A stretch of 13,462 nt of DNA from Alphaproteobacteria bacterium UBA6062 (GTDB lineage Bacteria; Pseudomonadota; Alphaproteobacteria; Sneathiellales; Sneathiellaceae). The position numbers were made by a program, and so were the translations under genes. The notes beneath the pieces were generated by a model that saw only the letters and a list, made by a program, of their open reading frames with translations, was not told where the DNA came from and did not search any database. This document shows, in pieces, positions 6,398 through 12,526 of the stretch (positions are counted from its first letter, which is position 1; each line of letters starts with the position of its first letter). The stretch lies in the NCBI GenBank assembly GCA_002428885.1, contig DIYE01000035.1, positions 1 through 13,462 on the forward strand. Reading direction: 5' to 3'.

Positions 6398-6749
6398 ATA
6401 CCTGATGTCGAAAATGACGGACTTACGGTCGCACTCTGGTTAGGCTTTTTTTGTTACTACAGGCGACACCGGTTATTTTTATCTAGTTGAAAACAATGGC
6501 CTCTTTAAAATTAAGCGCATAAAAACCTGATAAGTGTTTTCGCGAAGCTAGGAATTGATTATCAGCCATGAATGTTGTTGGCGTAAACTGTCTGGTCAAT
6601 ATCATCTCAAAATATCCTTGCCTTTGAGCTTATGATGTCATTTTTCCAAAATCGACACCCGCATAAAGTCAATTTGTATTTTCTAAAATAGTGAAATATA
6701 TTTATGGTATTTCGTGCAAAAATTGATTTATTGCCTTATGGGGGGAAGA
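6398..6749 (+). other. 352-base AT-rich intergenic segment before yifB
   Basis: No credible gene was seen on either strand. A seven-base or longer T-run at about 6446-6453 follows the ParB-like gene, but I find no convincing stem in front of it. An 8-bp palindrome TTCGCGAA lies near 6540. The right end carries a possible yifB promoter (separate entry). No tRNA-like sequence, no clear direct repeat matching the left side of the segment, and no transposase fragment were recognised. The base composition matches the ParB-like gene rather than yifB, so this stretch probably belongs to the acquired segment. Confidence 0.5.
6674..6702 (+). promoter_or_regulatory. Candidate sigma-70-type promoter of yifB
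   Basis: TTGTAT (6674-6679, three of six) and TATATT (6697-6702, five of six) are spaced by exactly 17 bases. Transcription would start near 6709, about 40 bases before the chosen yifB ATG at 6750 with its GGGGGG ribosome site. The AT-rich setting makes chance matches common, so this is tentative. Confidence 0.3.
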
Positions 6750-8276
6750 ATGCAGGCACGGATTACCACGGTGGCCTTTCAGGGGCTGGATGTCAGGACG
6801 GTTACGGTACAGGTTCTGATGGCGGCGGGCCTGCCGGCTTTTACGGTTGTCGGTCTTCCGGATAAATCGGTTGCCGAAAGCCGCGAAAGGGTCCGGGCTG
6901 CGCTGACATCCCTTGGGGTCGGTTTGCCGCCTAAAAGGATTACGGTCAATCTCGCGCCAGCGGACCTTCCCAAGGAAGGCGCTCACTACGATCTTCCCAT
7001 TGCGCTGGGGATCCTGACGGCCATGGGAATTCTCCCGGCGGACGAGATGGAACAATATCTCGTTCTTGGGGAACTGTCCCTCGATGGTAGCTGTCAGCCC
7101 GTCTCCGGTGTATTGCCGGCGGCTGTTGAGGCCCTGTCCCGGGACATGAGCCTGATTTGTCCGGCTGCGTCCGGAAGCGAGGCGACCTGGGCCGGAGATC
7201 TGGATATCCTGGCACCGGGCACCCTGCTTGCCCTGATCAATCATTTTAAAGGAGACCAGGTTCTTTCGGCACCCCCCAGGGGCGCTCTTGAAGAAACATC
7301 CGTCTTTCCGAAGCTTGAGGATATCAAGGGTCAGGAAACCGCCAAGCGGGCGCTGGAGGTCGCTGCCGCAGGCGGACATAATCTGTTGATGAGCGGTCCG
7401 CCGGGGTCCGGCAAGTCCATGCTGGCCGCGCGATTGCCGGGGATCCTGCCGCCCCTTGATGCTGCGGAGGCCCTGGAAGTCAGCATGATCGCCAGCATTT
7501 CGGGAAGCCTTAAAGACGGTAAACTGTCCCGTTCACGCCCCTTTCGGGATCCTCATCATTCCACCTCCGTTGCTGCCATGGTAGGCGGAGGGCGCGGGGC
7601 GCGGCCCGGTGAAATATCCCTGGCGCATCTGGGTGTTCTGTTCCTGGATGAGCTGCCGGAGTTCGGACGGCAGGTTCTTGAATCCTTGCGTCAGCCTGTG
7701 GAGACGGGCAAGGCGGTGGTGGCCCGGGCAAATGCCCATGTCTCCTATCCGGCACGGGTTCAACTGGTTGCTGCGATGAACCCTTGCCGTTGTGGTCATC
7801 TGGATGATGCGGAGCAGGCCTGCGCCAGGGCGCCCAAATGCGCCCTTGAATACCGGTCAAAGATTTCCGGCCCCATGCTGGACAGGATTGATTTGTTCGT
7901 CGAAGTGCCGGCCGTCTCGGCGATGGATCTCACACTGCCGGCTCCCCGGGAGACGTCAGAGATGGTTTCCGGTCGTGTACGGGCCGCCCGGGATCTTCAA
8001 AGGCAGCGATTTGCGGATCTTGATCTTCCGAAACCTGTTCGAACCAACGCCGAGGCGGAAGGAGAGCTGCTTGAAAAAATTGCGGCCCCCGATGCAGCCG
8101 GGCAGTCCCTGCTTCAGGAAGCGATCGGACAACTGAAATTATCGGCACGGGGATATCATCGGGTCCTGAAGGTAGCGCGGACCCTCGCCGATATGGAGGG
8201 GTGCGAGATGATCAGGCGGCCTCATATCGCTGAGGCCCTTGGCTATCGCCGATCTCTTGCCGGGCACGGAGCGTAA
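6750..8276 (+). CDS. yifB: YifB family Mg-chelatase-like AAA ATPase (ComM type)
   Basis: A 508-residue cytoplasmic AAA+ protein. The N-terminal ChlI/Lon-protease-like domain spans residues 1-175 (MQARITTVAFQGLDV, ITVNLAPADLPKEGAHYDLPIALGIL). The ATPase core has Walker A GPPGSGKS (216-223), Walker B VLFLDE (296-301), then NPCRCGH (344-350), a cysteine-bearing signature of this family, and a C-terminal Mg-chelatase helical domain with LSARGYHRVLKVARTLADMEG. The length fits the usual figure of about 505. In Vibrio and Haemophilus, ComM is a hexameric helicase promoting branch migration in natural transformation; in non-competent bacteria its role is unclear. I chose the ATG at 6750, just after GGGGGGAAGA; an upstream in-frame GTG (6714) and ATG (6738) would add non-family residues. 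The stop is only 3 bases from the stop of the convergent TPR gene. Confidence 0.95.
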   Translation: MQARITTVAFQGLDVRTVTVQVLMAAGLPAFTVVGLPDKSVAESRERVRAALTSLGVGLPPKRITVNLAPADLPKEGAHYDLPIALGILTAMGILPADEMEQYLVLGELSLDGSCQPVSGVLPAAVEALSRDMSLICPAASGSEATWAGDLDILAPGTLLALINHFKGDQVLSAPPRGALEETSVFPKLEDIKGQETAKRALEVAAAGGHNLLMSGPPGSGKSMLAARLPGILPPLDAAEALEVSMIASISGSLKDGKLSRSRPFRDPHHSTSVAAMVGGGRGARPGEISLAHLGVLFLDELPEFGRQVLESLRQPVETGKAVVARANAHVSYPARVQLVAAMNPCRCGHLDDAEQACARAPKCALEYRSKISGPMLDRIDLFVEVPAVSAMDLTLPAPRETSEMVSGRVRAARDLQRQRFADLDLPKPVRTNAEAEGELLEKIAAPDAAGQSLLQEAIGQLKLSARGYHRVLKVARTLADMEGCEMIRRPHIAEALGYRRSLAGHGA

Positions 8277-8279
8277 CGG

Positions 8280-9053
8280 TTATTTGCGCACATCCAGTTT
8301 TTCGATATTCCGGCGGGCCGTTTCACCGGCCGGACTGTGAGGGGACAGGTCCAGAACCTTCAACCAGTCCTTGCGGGCCGCTTCTGCATTGCCGGCGAGC
8401 CGGTGCAGGATTCCCCGCTCGATCAGGGCATCTATGAGGTCGGGTTGCAGAGACAGGGCAAGCTCTGCATCTTCCATGGCCCGAATATTGTTGCCCAGTT
8501 GCCTGAGAGCTGCAGCGCGAAAGGCCAGGGCATCCGGCCTCGACGGATCGAGGCGCAGGACAAGATCAAGATCGTCGAAAGCTTCCTTATAATTCTCGGC
8601 TTTTGCCAGAATCCGGCTGCGGTCAATTAAGAGCTCAATATTGCCGGGTTCGAGTTCTAAAGCCGCTGAAGCAACCGCATTGGCCCGGCTGTAATCTTCT
8701 GCCAGCAACCAGGCATTGGCTGCCTGACTAAGAACCGGTATGACAAAGTCGGATCCGGCTTTCAGCATTTCGTCGGCCAGCTTTTCAAGGCGCGGTGCGG
8801 CTATATGATATTTTTTCATACCGACAAGGGCGAGGGCCGCGCAGTGCCGGGCTGGAAATCCGCCTCCCTGATCCCGCCAGCTCAGGGCTGATTCGAACGC
8901 CAGTTCCGGCTCTCGCTTGGTCAGTTTGATGCAGGCTTCATATTCTTCGGCCGGATTGGCCTGAACCGATACAGAGAGACAAACAACAAAACCGGACAGA
9001 AGGATGGCGATGGCCGATTTTACTTTGCCGGATGGTGAAAAAAAAATTGTCAT
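8280..9053 (-). CDS. Secreted tetratricopeptide repeat protein
   Basis: A 257-residue exported protein. A basic start (SGKVK) leads to a hydrophobic stretch, AIAILLSGFVVCLSVSVQA, with likely cleavage after VQA at about residue 32; there is no convincing lipobox despite an internal Cys. Tandem TPR units fill the C-terminal half: about 128-160 (ANAVASAALELEPGN), 162-194 (EAFDDLDLVLRLDPSRPDALAFRAAAL) and 196-250, with the A-x-x-x-L-x-L-x-P spacing typical of the repeat. TPRs are protein-binding scaffolds, so a periplasmic assembly role is likely, but the partner is unknown. I prefer ATG 9053 to the TTG four codons earlier (9065), because an AGG is 2 bases from the TTG but about 12 from the ATG. 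A run of nine T lies in codons 3-5. The gene converges on yifB. Confidence 0.8.
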   Translation of the reverse strand: MTIFFSPSGKVKSAIAILLSGFVVCLSVSVQANPAEEYEACIKLTKREPELAFESALSWRDQGGGFPARHCAALALVGMKKYHIAAPRLEKLADEMLKAGSDFVIPVLSQAANAWLLAEDYSRANAVASAALELEPGNIELLIDRSRILAKAENYKEAFDDLDLVLRLDPSRPDALAFRAAALRQLGNNIRAMEDAELALSLQPDLIDALIERGILHRLAGNAEAARKDWLKVLDLSPHSPAGETARRNIEKLDVRK

Positions 9054-9059
9054 CAAATG

Positions 9060-9091
9060 CTTCAACCTAAATCACACACTTCAACCTAAAT
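9060..9091 (-). repeat. Imperfect tandem duplication with 13-bp identical core upstream of the TPR gene
   Basis: CTTCAACCTAAAT occurs at 9060-9072 and again at 9079-9091, with 6 bases between, giving a 19-base period. On the coding strand of the TPR gene each copy reads ATTTAGGTTGAAG, the second one 6 bases before the ATG. Each copy carries the AGG that could serve as a weak ribosome site. It may be a local duplication of the ribosome-site region or a direct-repeat binding site. Confidence 0.6.
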
Positions 9092-9255
9092 AGGGCCTGT
9101 TCTCGGTTTCTATATAGGATGCCCACAGTTGTTGCACCCTCCAATGTTAATACGGCGGAATGATGACAAAGGGCGCAGGCAGGCGGACTTGCCACAAAAC
9201 GGTCCCAATTCGTTTCTAAATGCGCTAAGAAGAGAACAAACCGGAGGGAAATCCT

Positions 9256-9987
9256 ATGAAAGCGTTCATTCTTGCGACCCTGACCTGTCTGATGTTGACG
9301 CCTGCCTTATCTGTGAGCGCGGGCGAAGATCAGGGAATGGTCCAGGATCAGATTACCTTGAATGTGATAAAGGAAGGGTGGGTTACGACGAAATCGGCAC
9401 GTGTTTATGTCCATTTTGATATTACCCAGCAGCAGGAAACAGCGGCTCAGCTGAAAAACCAGATCATGGAATCGCTCAAGAAACTGGCGCCGGAACCGGA
9501 CTGGCACATTACCTCTTCCCGGGAAAGCAAAGACCGGACAGGCCTCAACCGCTGGAATGTGTCGGCGGAGGCACGGGTAGCGGAAAAGTCAATTTCCGGT
9601 CTGGCAGATCGGGCCGAGCAGGCTGGACGGCCCGGTTTCAAAATCCGGATTTCCCAGGTTGATTTCTCTCCGTCTCTTGCTGAAACCCAGAAACTGATGG
9701 GCGATCTCCGCAGCGAGATTTATGCGGAAGCCCGCGCTGAGGCTGACCGTCTCAATGCTGCCTTGCCCGGTCGGAAATATCGTGTCTGGATGGTAGATTT
9801 TACCGGAAACGGACAGGTCGCCAGAACGGTGGCTGTACCGATGGTGGCCAAGGCGCAGCGGATGGAAATGGATAGTGGGTCTTCCTATGGCGGTGGCTCC
9901 AGCGGCAGTGCGGAGCTGGCCGTCTCAAGGCGTCATACCCTGTCGGCGATGGTTATTCTGACCTCTGAGCCGGCGGATAAACCGTAA
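9256..9987 (+). CDS. Periplasmic SIMPL domain-containing protein (DUF541)
   Basis: A 243-residue protein with a clear Sec signal peptide (MKAFILATLTCLMLTPALSVSA, cleavage near residue 22). The mature part is a SIMPL/DUF541-like domain: a beta strand of the form 'ITLNVIKEGWVTTKSARVYVHFDI', a helix with repeated K/E residues, paired strands, a long helix SLAETQKLMGDLRSEIYAEARAEADRLNAAL (about 137-170), and a Ser/Gly-rich loop (GSSYGGGSSGS) before the last strands. SIMPL proteins are periplasmic or outer-membrane proteins reported in oxidative-stress and envelope contexts, but their biochemical function is poorly known. A strong ribosome site GGAGGG (9242-9247) lies 8 bases before the ATG. The stop is 6 bases before the SDR gene, so the two are probably one operon. 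Confidence 0.8.
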   Translation: MKAFILATLTCLMLTPALSVSAGEDQGMVQDQITLNVIKEGWVTTKSARVYVHFDITQQQETAAQLKNQIMESLKKLAPEPDWHITSSRESKDRTGLNRWNVSAEARVAEKSISGLADRAEQAGRPGFKIRISQVDFSPSLAETQKLMGDLRSEIYAEARAEADRLNAALPGRKYRVWMVDFTGNGQVARTVAVPMVAKAQRMEMDSGSSYGGGSSGSAELAVSRRHTLSAMVILTSEPADKP

Positions 9988-9993
9988 AGTCTC

Positions 9994-10857
9994 ATGACGC
10001 CAAATCTCTTCTGTTTCGGATACGGTTTTACAGCCCGGGAAATTGCCCGGCAGCATTCTGGCTGGACCCTTTGGGGAACCAGTCGCCATGAGCAACCGAA
10101 GCAGAAGACCGGTTTGGATAATACAGTCCGGATGCAGTTTGACGGATCTCACCCGGTGTCGGGCTTTGCCGATATTGCGGATCAAATCACCCATATCCTG
10201 CTTTCCGTACCGCCCGGTGAAGAGGGGGATCCCGTCTGCCGGGTGATGGGAGCGGAGCTGGCAAAGCTCCCCAATCTCAAATGGGTTGCTTATCTGTCGA
10301 CGACAGGCGTTTACGGTAATCTGGACGGAGACATGGCGACGGAAGATACAGCTCTTAATCCGTCCGGTATGCGCGGGCAGCGCCGGGTGGATGCGGAAGC
10401 CGCCTGGCGGCACATACAGGATGATCACGGATTACCCCTGCATATCTTTCGCCTGCCCGGTATTTACGGGCCCGGCCGTAACCAGCTGGTGTCCCTGATG
10501 AACGGGAAAGCTCACCGGATTGTCAAGCCGGGACACGTGTTTTCCCGTATTCATGTGGAGGATCTGGCCCGCATTCTGGTGGCCTCCATGAAGCAACCTG
10601 ATCCGGGACGCATTTATAACGTCGCGGATGACCTGCCGGCACCTCCTCAGGATGTGGTGACGTTTGCTGCGGAGCTTCTGGAACGGGATCCGCCGCCCCT
10701 GCAGGATTTCGAGACGGCGGATCTTAGCCCGATGGCCAGGAGTTTCTACTCCGACAATAAAACAGTCAGCAATGCGCGAATAAAAGCAGAACTTGGGATT
10801 TCTTTAATGTATCCTACATATAAGGAAGGCCTTAAGGCCTTGTCACTTATTGAGTGA
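9994..10857 (+). CDS. Atypical SDR / NAD(P)-binding epimerase-like protein (YeeZ-like)
   Basis: A 287-residue Rossmann-fold protein. The dinucleotide loop reads FCFGYGFTAREIA (6-18), the G-x-G-F-T-A variant common in YeeZ-like atypical SDRs. The region YLSTTGVYGNLDG (100-112) supplies Ser/Thr and Tyr107, but the classical Y-x-x-x-K pair is not visible at the expected place (PSGMRGQRRVDAEAAW). FRLPGIYGPGRNQL (152-165) and RIHVEDLARILVASM (185-199) are standard extended-SDR motifs. The missing Y-x-x-x-K suggests altered catalysis or a binding role; the substrate is unknown. The ATG at 9994 has only a weak ribosome site, consistent with coupling to the SIMPL gene 6 bases upstream. Its 3' end contains a perfect 16-bp palindrome overlapping the candidate TetR promoter. 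Confidence 0.82.
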   Translation: MTPNLFCFGYGFTAREIARQHSGWTLWGTSRHEQPKQKTGLDNTVRMQFDGSHPVSGFADIADQITHILLSVPPGEEGDPVCRVMGAELAKLPNLKWVAYLSTTGVYGNLDGDMATEDTALNPSGMRGQRRVDAEAAWRHIQDDHGLPLHIFRLPGIYGPGRNQLVSLMNGKAHRIVKPGHVFSRIHVEDLARILVASMKQPDPGRIYNVADDLPAPPQDVVTFAAELLERDPPPLQDFETADLSPMARSFYSDNKTVSNARIKAELGISLMYPTYKEGLKALSLIE

Positions 10858-10897
10858 AAGTATAAGTATTGCCTGACCTGGGGCGGGGCACAGGCAA
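10840..10897 (+). promoter_or_regulatory. Candidate promoter and operator of the TetR-family gene
   Basis: TTGTCA (10840-10845, five of six) and TATAAG (10861-10866, five of six) are 15 bases apart, short but usable. Immediately downstream, TTGCCTG (10869-10875) and CAGGCAA (10891-10897) form a perfect 7-bp inverted repeat with a 15-base centre, placed over the expected transcription start. TetR-family regulators usually repress their own promoters through such dyads. The ribosome site TAGGA follows before the ATG at 10911. Confidence 0.45.
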
Positions 10898-10910
10898 GTA
10901 GGATAGATCA

Positions 10911-11492
10911 ATGCCAAGAGCAAAATGCTTTAACAAAGAAGAAGCTCTCCAGAAAGCGATGACGGCCTTTTGGGCCCGCGGTTATGAAGCCACTTCCATT
11001 CAGGACCTGGTTGATTGCATGGGGATCAACCGGGGTAGCCTGTATGATACTTTTGGCGACAAGCATACCCTGTTTCTGGCTGCCCTTGACCAATATACAG
11101 ATAATTCACTGGCCCGCGGCTCTGTTCTGACACAGGATGGTAATGCCCGGGATATCCTAACCGAATTCTTGCATGCTTTTATGTTCCGGAATCTGGAAGA
11201 CCCTGACAGGCGTGGCTGCTTTGTAACCAACACGGCGGTAGAACGATCTGCGCGGGACGAGGATTGCGCGACCCGTATCCGTAAATATTTCGCGGAAATC
11301 GAAAAGGACATGAAAGCGCTGATTGACCGGGGCCAGAGGGAAGGGGATATCCCGACCGATCGGGATCCGGCAACCCTGGCCGCTTTCTTTATCGGTGTCA
11401 TGCAGGGGATTCGCGTGGTTGCGAAAGTCAATCCGGAAGAAGCCTGCCTTCGGCCGCTGGTCGATGTGGCGCTTGCTTCGCTGGATAGCTAG
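10911..11492 (+). CDS. TetR/AcrR family transcriptional regulator
   Basis: A 193-residue regulator. The N-terminal TetR helix-turn-helix is unmistakable: ALQKAMTAFWARGYEATSIQDLVDCMGINRGSLYDTFGDKHTLFLAAL (about 12-59). The C-terminal ligand domain contains DPDRRGCFVTNTAVE (97-111) and FIGVMQGIRVVAKVNPE (160-177), a pattern shared with AcuR/NemR-like regulators. It has five cysteines (6, 36, 103, 119, 179), one in the recognition region and one in the ligand domain; electrophile or redox sensing is possible but not shown. TAGGA at 10899-10903 is 7 bases before the ATG. Likely autoregulated through the dyad at 10869-10897. Possible targets are the upstream SIMPL-SDR pair or the downstream membrane protein, which begins 14 bases after its stop. 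Confidence 0.92.
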   Translation: MPRAKCFNKEEALQKAMTAFWARGYEATSIQDLVDCMGINRGSLYDTFGDKHTLFLAALDQYTDNSLARGSVLTQDGNARDILTEFLHAFMFRNLEDPDRRGCFVTNTAVERSARDEDCATRIRKYFAEIEKDMKALIDRGQREGDIPTDRDPATLAAFFIGVMQGIRVVAKVNPEEACLRPLVDVALASLDS

Positions 11493-11506
11493 GAACCCGA
11501 CCCTAA
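11489..11506 (+). promoter_or_regulatory. Degenerate copy of the GACCCTAA palindrome abutting a start codon
   Basis: This 18-base window matches 14 positions of the perfect palindrome at 2057-2074 and ends GACCCTAA directly against the ATG at 11507. It overlaps the TetR stop codon. No Shine-Dalgarno sequence fits between, except AGGA at about 11491, 12 or more bases upstream. Confidence 0.35.
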
Positions 11507-11899
11507 ATGCTGGATTTCACCCTGGTCAGTCTGGGCTTCTGGGCTGCGCTTATCAATATGGTGATCTTTCTGTCGCTGATTGCGATTCCGTGGACTGTCG
11601 GTCGCTTTCGGCCACTGGTCTTGATTCTCGGGGTGGGAGGCGCGGCGGCACTGCTGGCCTTTGATTTTACGATCGGGGTTGAAAAACAGGATTATGACCT
11701 GGCCGCAGATCTGATGCTGCTGACTCTCAGCAAGGCGGTATTTTTCTTTCTGATCAGCTATGCCACTGAGAAAATATTCCGGACCTTTTTCCGTCAGTCA
11801 AAAGAAAAGAACGCGGATAAGCAATGGCAGGAAGACGAGATTAAAAAGACGTTTGACCGTAATCTCCGGGGTCTCAAGAACCCCGAAGACAGAAAATAA
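11507..11899 (+). CDS. Small integral membrane protein of unknown function
   Basis: A 130-residue protein I do not recognise. Three hydrophobic segments are visible at about residues 5-28 (LVSLGFWAALINMVIFLSLIAIP), 36-52 (PLVLILGVGGAAALLAF) and 67-86 (ADLMLLTLSKAVFFFLISYA). A highly charged, probably helical and cytoplasmic tail follows (RQSKEKNADKQWQEDEIKKTF, 96-116). The initiation region lacks a well-placed ribosome site: AGGA is about 12 bases away and the GACCCTAA motif touches the ATG. Because it starts 14 bases after the TetR gene in the same direction, it is either co-transcribed with it or a regulated target. It ends 8 bases before the convergent thioredoxin gene. The hydrophobic pattern and coding-like sequence make it a credible gene. 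Confidence 0.7.
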   Translation: MLDFTLVSLGFWAALINMVIFLSLIAIPWTVGRFRPLVLILGVGGAAALLAFDFTIGVEKQDYDLAADLMLLTLSKAVFFFLISYATEKIFRTFFRQSKEKNADKQWQEDEIKKTFDRNLRGLKNPEDRK

Positions 11900-11907
11900 T
11901 ATACGGC

Positions 11908-12486
11908 CTAGCTGCCGCCATCTTTCATAGCGTGCTTGATCAGGGCAACAGCTTCATCCGAATCCCATTCAGCGGGACCAACAAGGCGGCCGAATACCAC
12001 CAGATCTTTTTTTAGAATAATGGTTGCGGGTAATCCGAAAATACCGGCAGAGCGGCCGGATTTAGTTGTCTTGTCATTGTAGGCAGCCAGATGTTCAATC
12101 TTCAGGGCTTTGAGGAATTTCTTCACCTTCTCCATACCCTGCAGATCCTGGCTGACGGCCAGCACCGTGAAATCATCGGATCCCAATTTTCCCTGCAGGC
12201 GGTCGATTCCGGGCATTTCCTTGAGGCAAGGAGCACACCAGGTGGCCCAGAAGTTGAGCAGGATTGTTTTGTCTTTAAAATCCGAAAGCTTCTGCTCCTT
12301 GCCGTCTCCATCCAGGAAAGCGAAATCCTTCATTTCCTGATGGGAATTGGCGATGACAAAATTGCGAACCTCCCCAACAAGCAGCTTTTCCGCATTTTGG
12401 GAGAAAGCGGTTGATGTTGCGACCCCAAGGCCTGTAAATGTAAGCAACATGAGAAAGGGCAGATGAAAAAACTGTCTGATGGTCAT
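11908..12486 (-). CDS. Exported TlpA-family thioredoxin-like disulfide oxidoreductase
   Basis: A 192-residue periplasmic protein. A signal peptide (FLMLLTFTGLGVATSTAFS, cleavage near residue 29) precedes a thioredoxin fold of the TlpA/ResA type. The active site ILLNFWATWCAPCLKEMP (75-92) has Cys84 and Cys87, and GLPATIIL (151-158) carries the cis-proline (Pro153). The segment LGSDDFTVLAVSQDLQG is the usual central insert. Such proteins keep periplasmic thiols reduced, for example during cytochrome c or cytochrome oxidase assembly; the specific client is not evident. The start ATG at 12486 lacks a strong ribosome site. Only 40 bases separate it from the argH start on the opposite strand. A glutathione synthetase gene is also in the window, but nothing ties the two directly. 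Confidence 0.92.
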   Translation of the reverse strand: MTIRQFFHLPFLMLLTFTGLGVATSTAFSQNAEKLLVGEVRNFVIANSHQEMKDFAFLDGDGKEQKLSDFKDKTILLNFWATWCAPCLKEMPGIDRLQGKLGSDDFTVLAVSQDLQGMEKVKKFLKALKIEHLAAYNDKTTKSGRSAGIFGLPATIILKKDLVVFGRLVGPAEWDSDEAVALIKHAMKDGGS

Positions 12487-12526
12487 TACAACTTAAGTCC
12501 AATTGTTATTAAGAGAGCCCGAAAAC

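Noticed and set aside
6702..7379. Minus-strand open frame of 225 codons overlapping yifB
   Set aside because: Opposite a strongly conserved AAA ATPase coding region; the translation is rich in Arg/Gly/Gln with no recognisable domain.
11867..11885. CGGGGT / ACCCCG stem near the end of the small membrane protein gene
   Set aside because: Lies within the coding sequence, 6 bp with a 7-base loop, and no U-tract follows in either direction.
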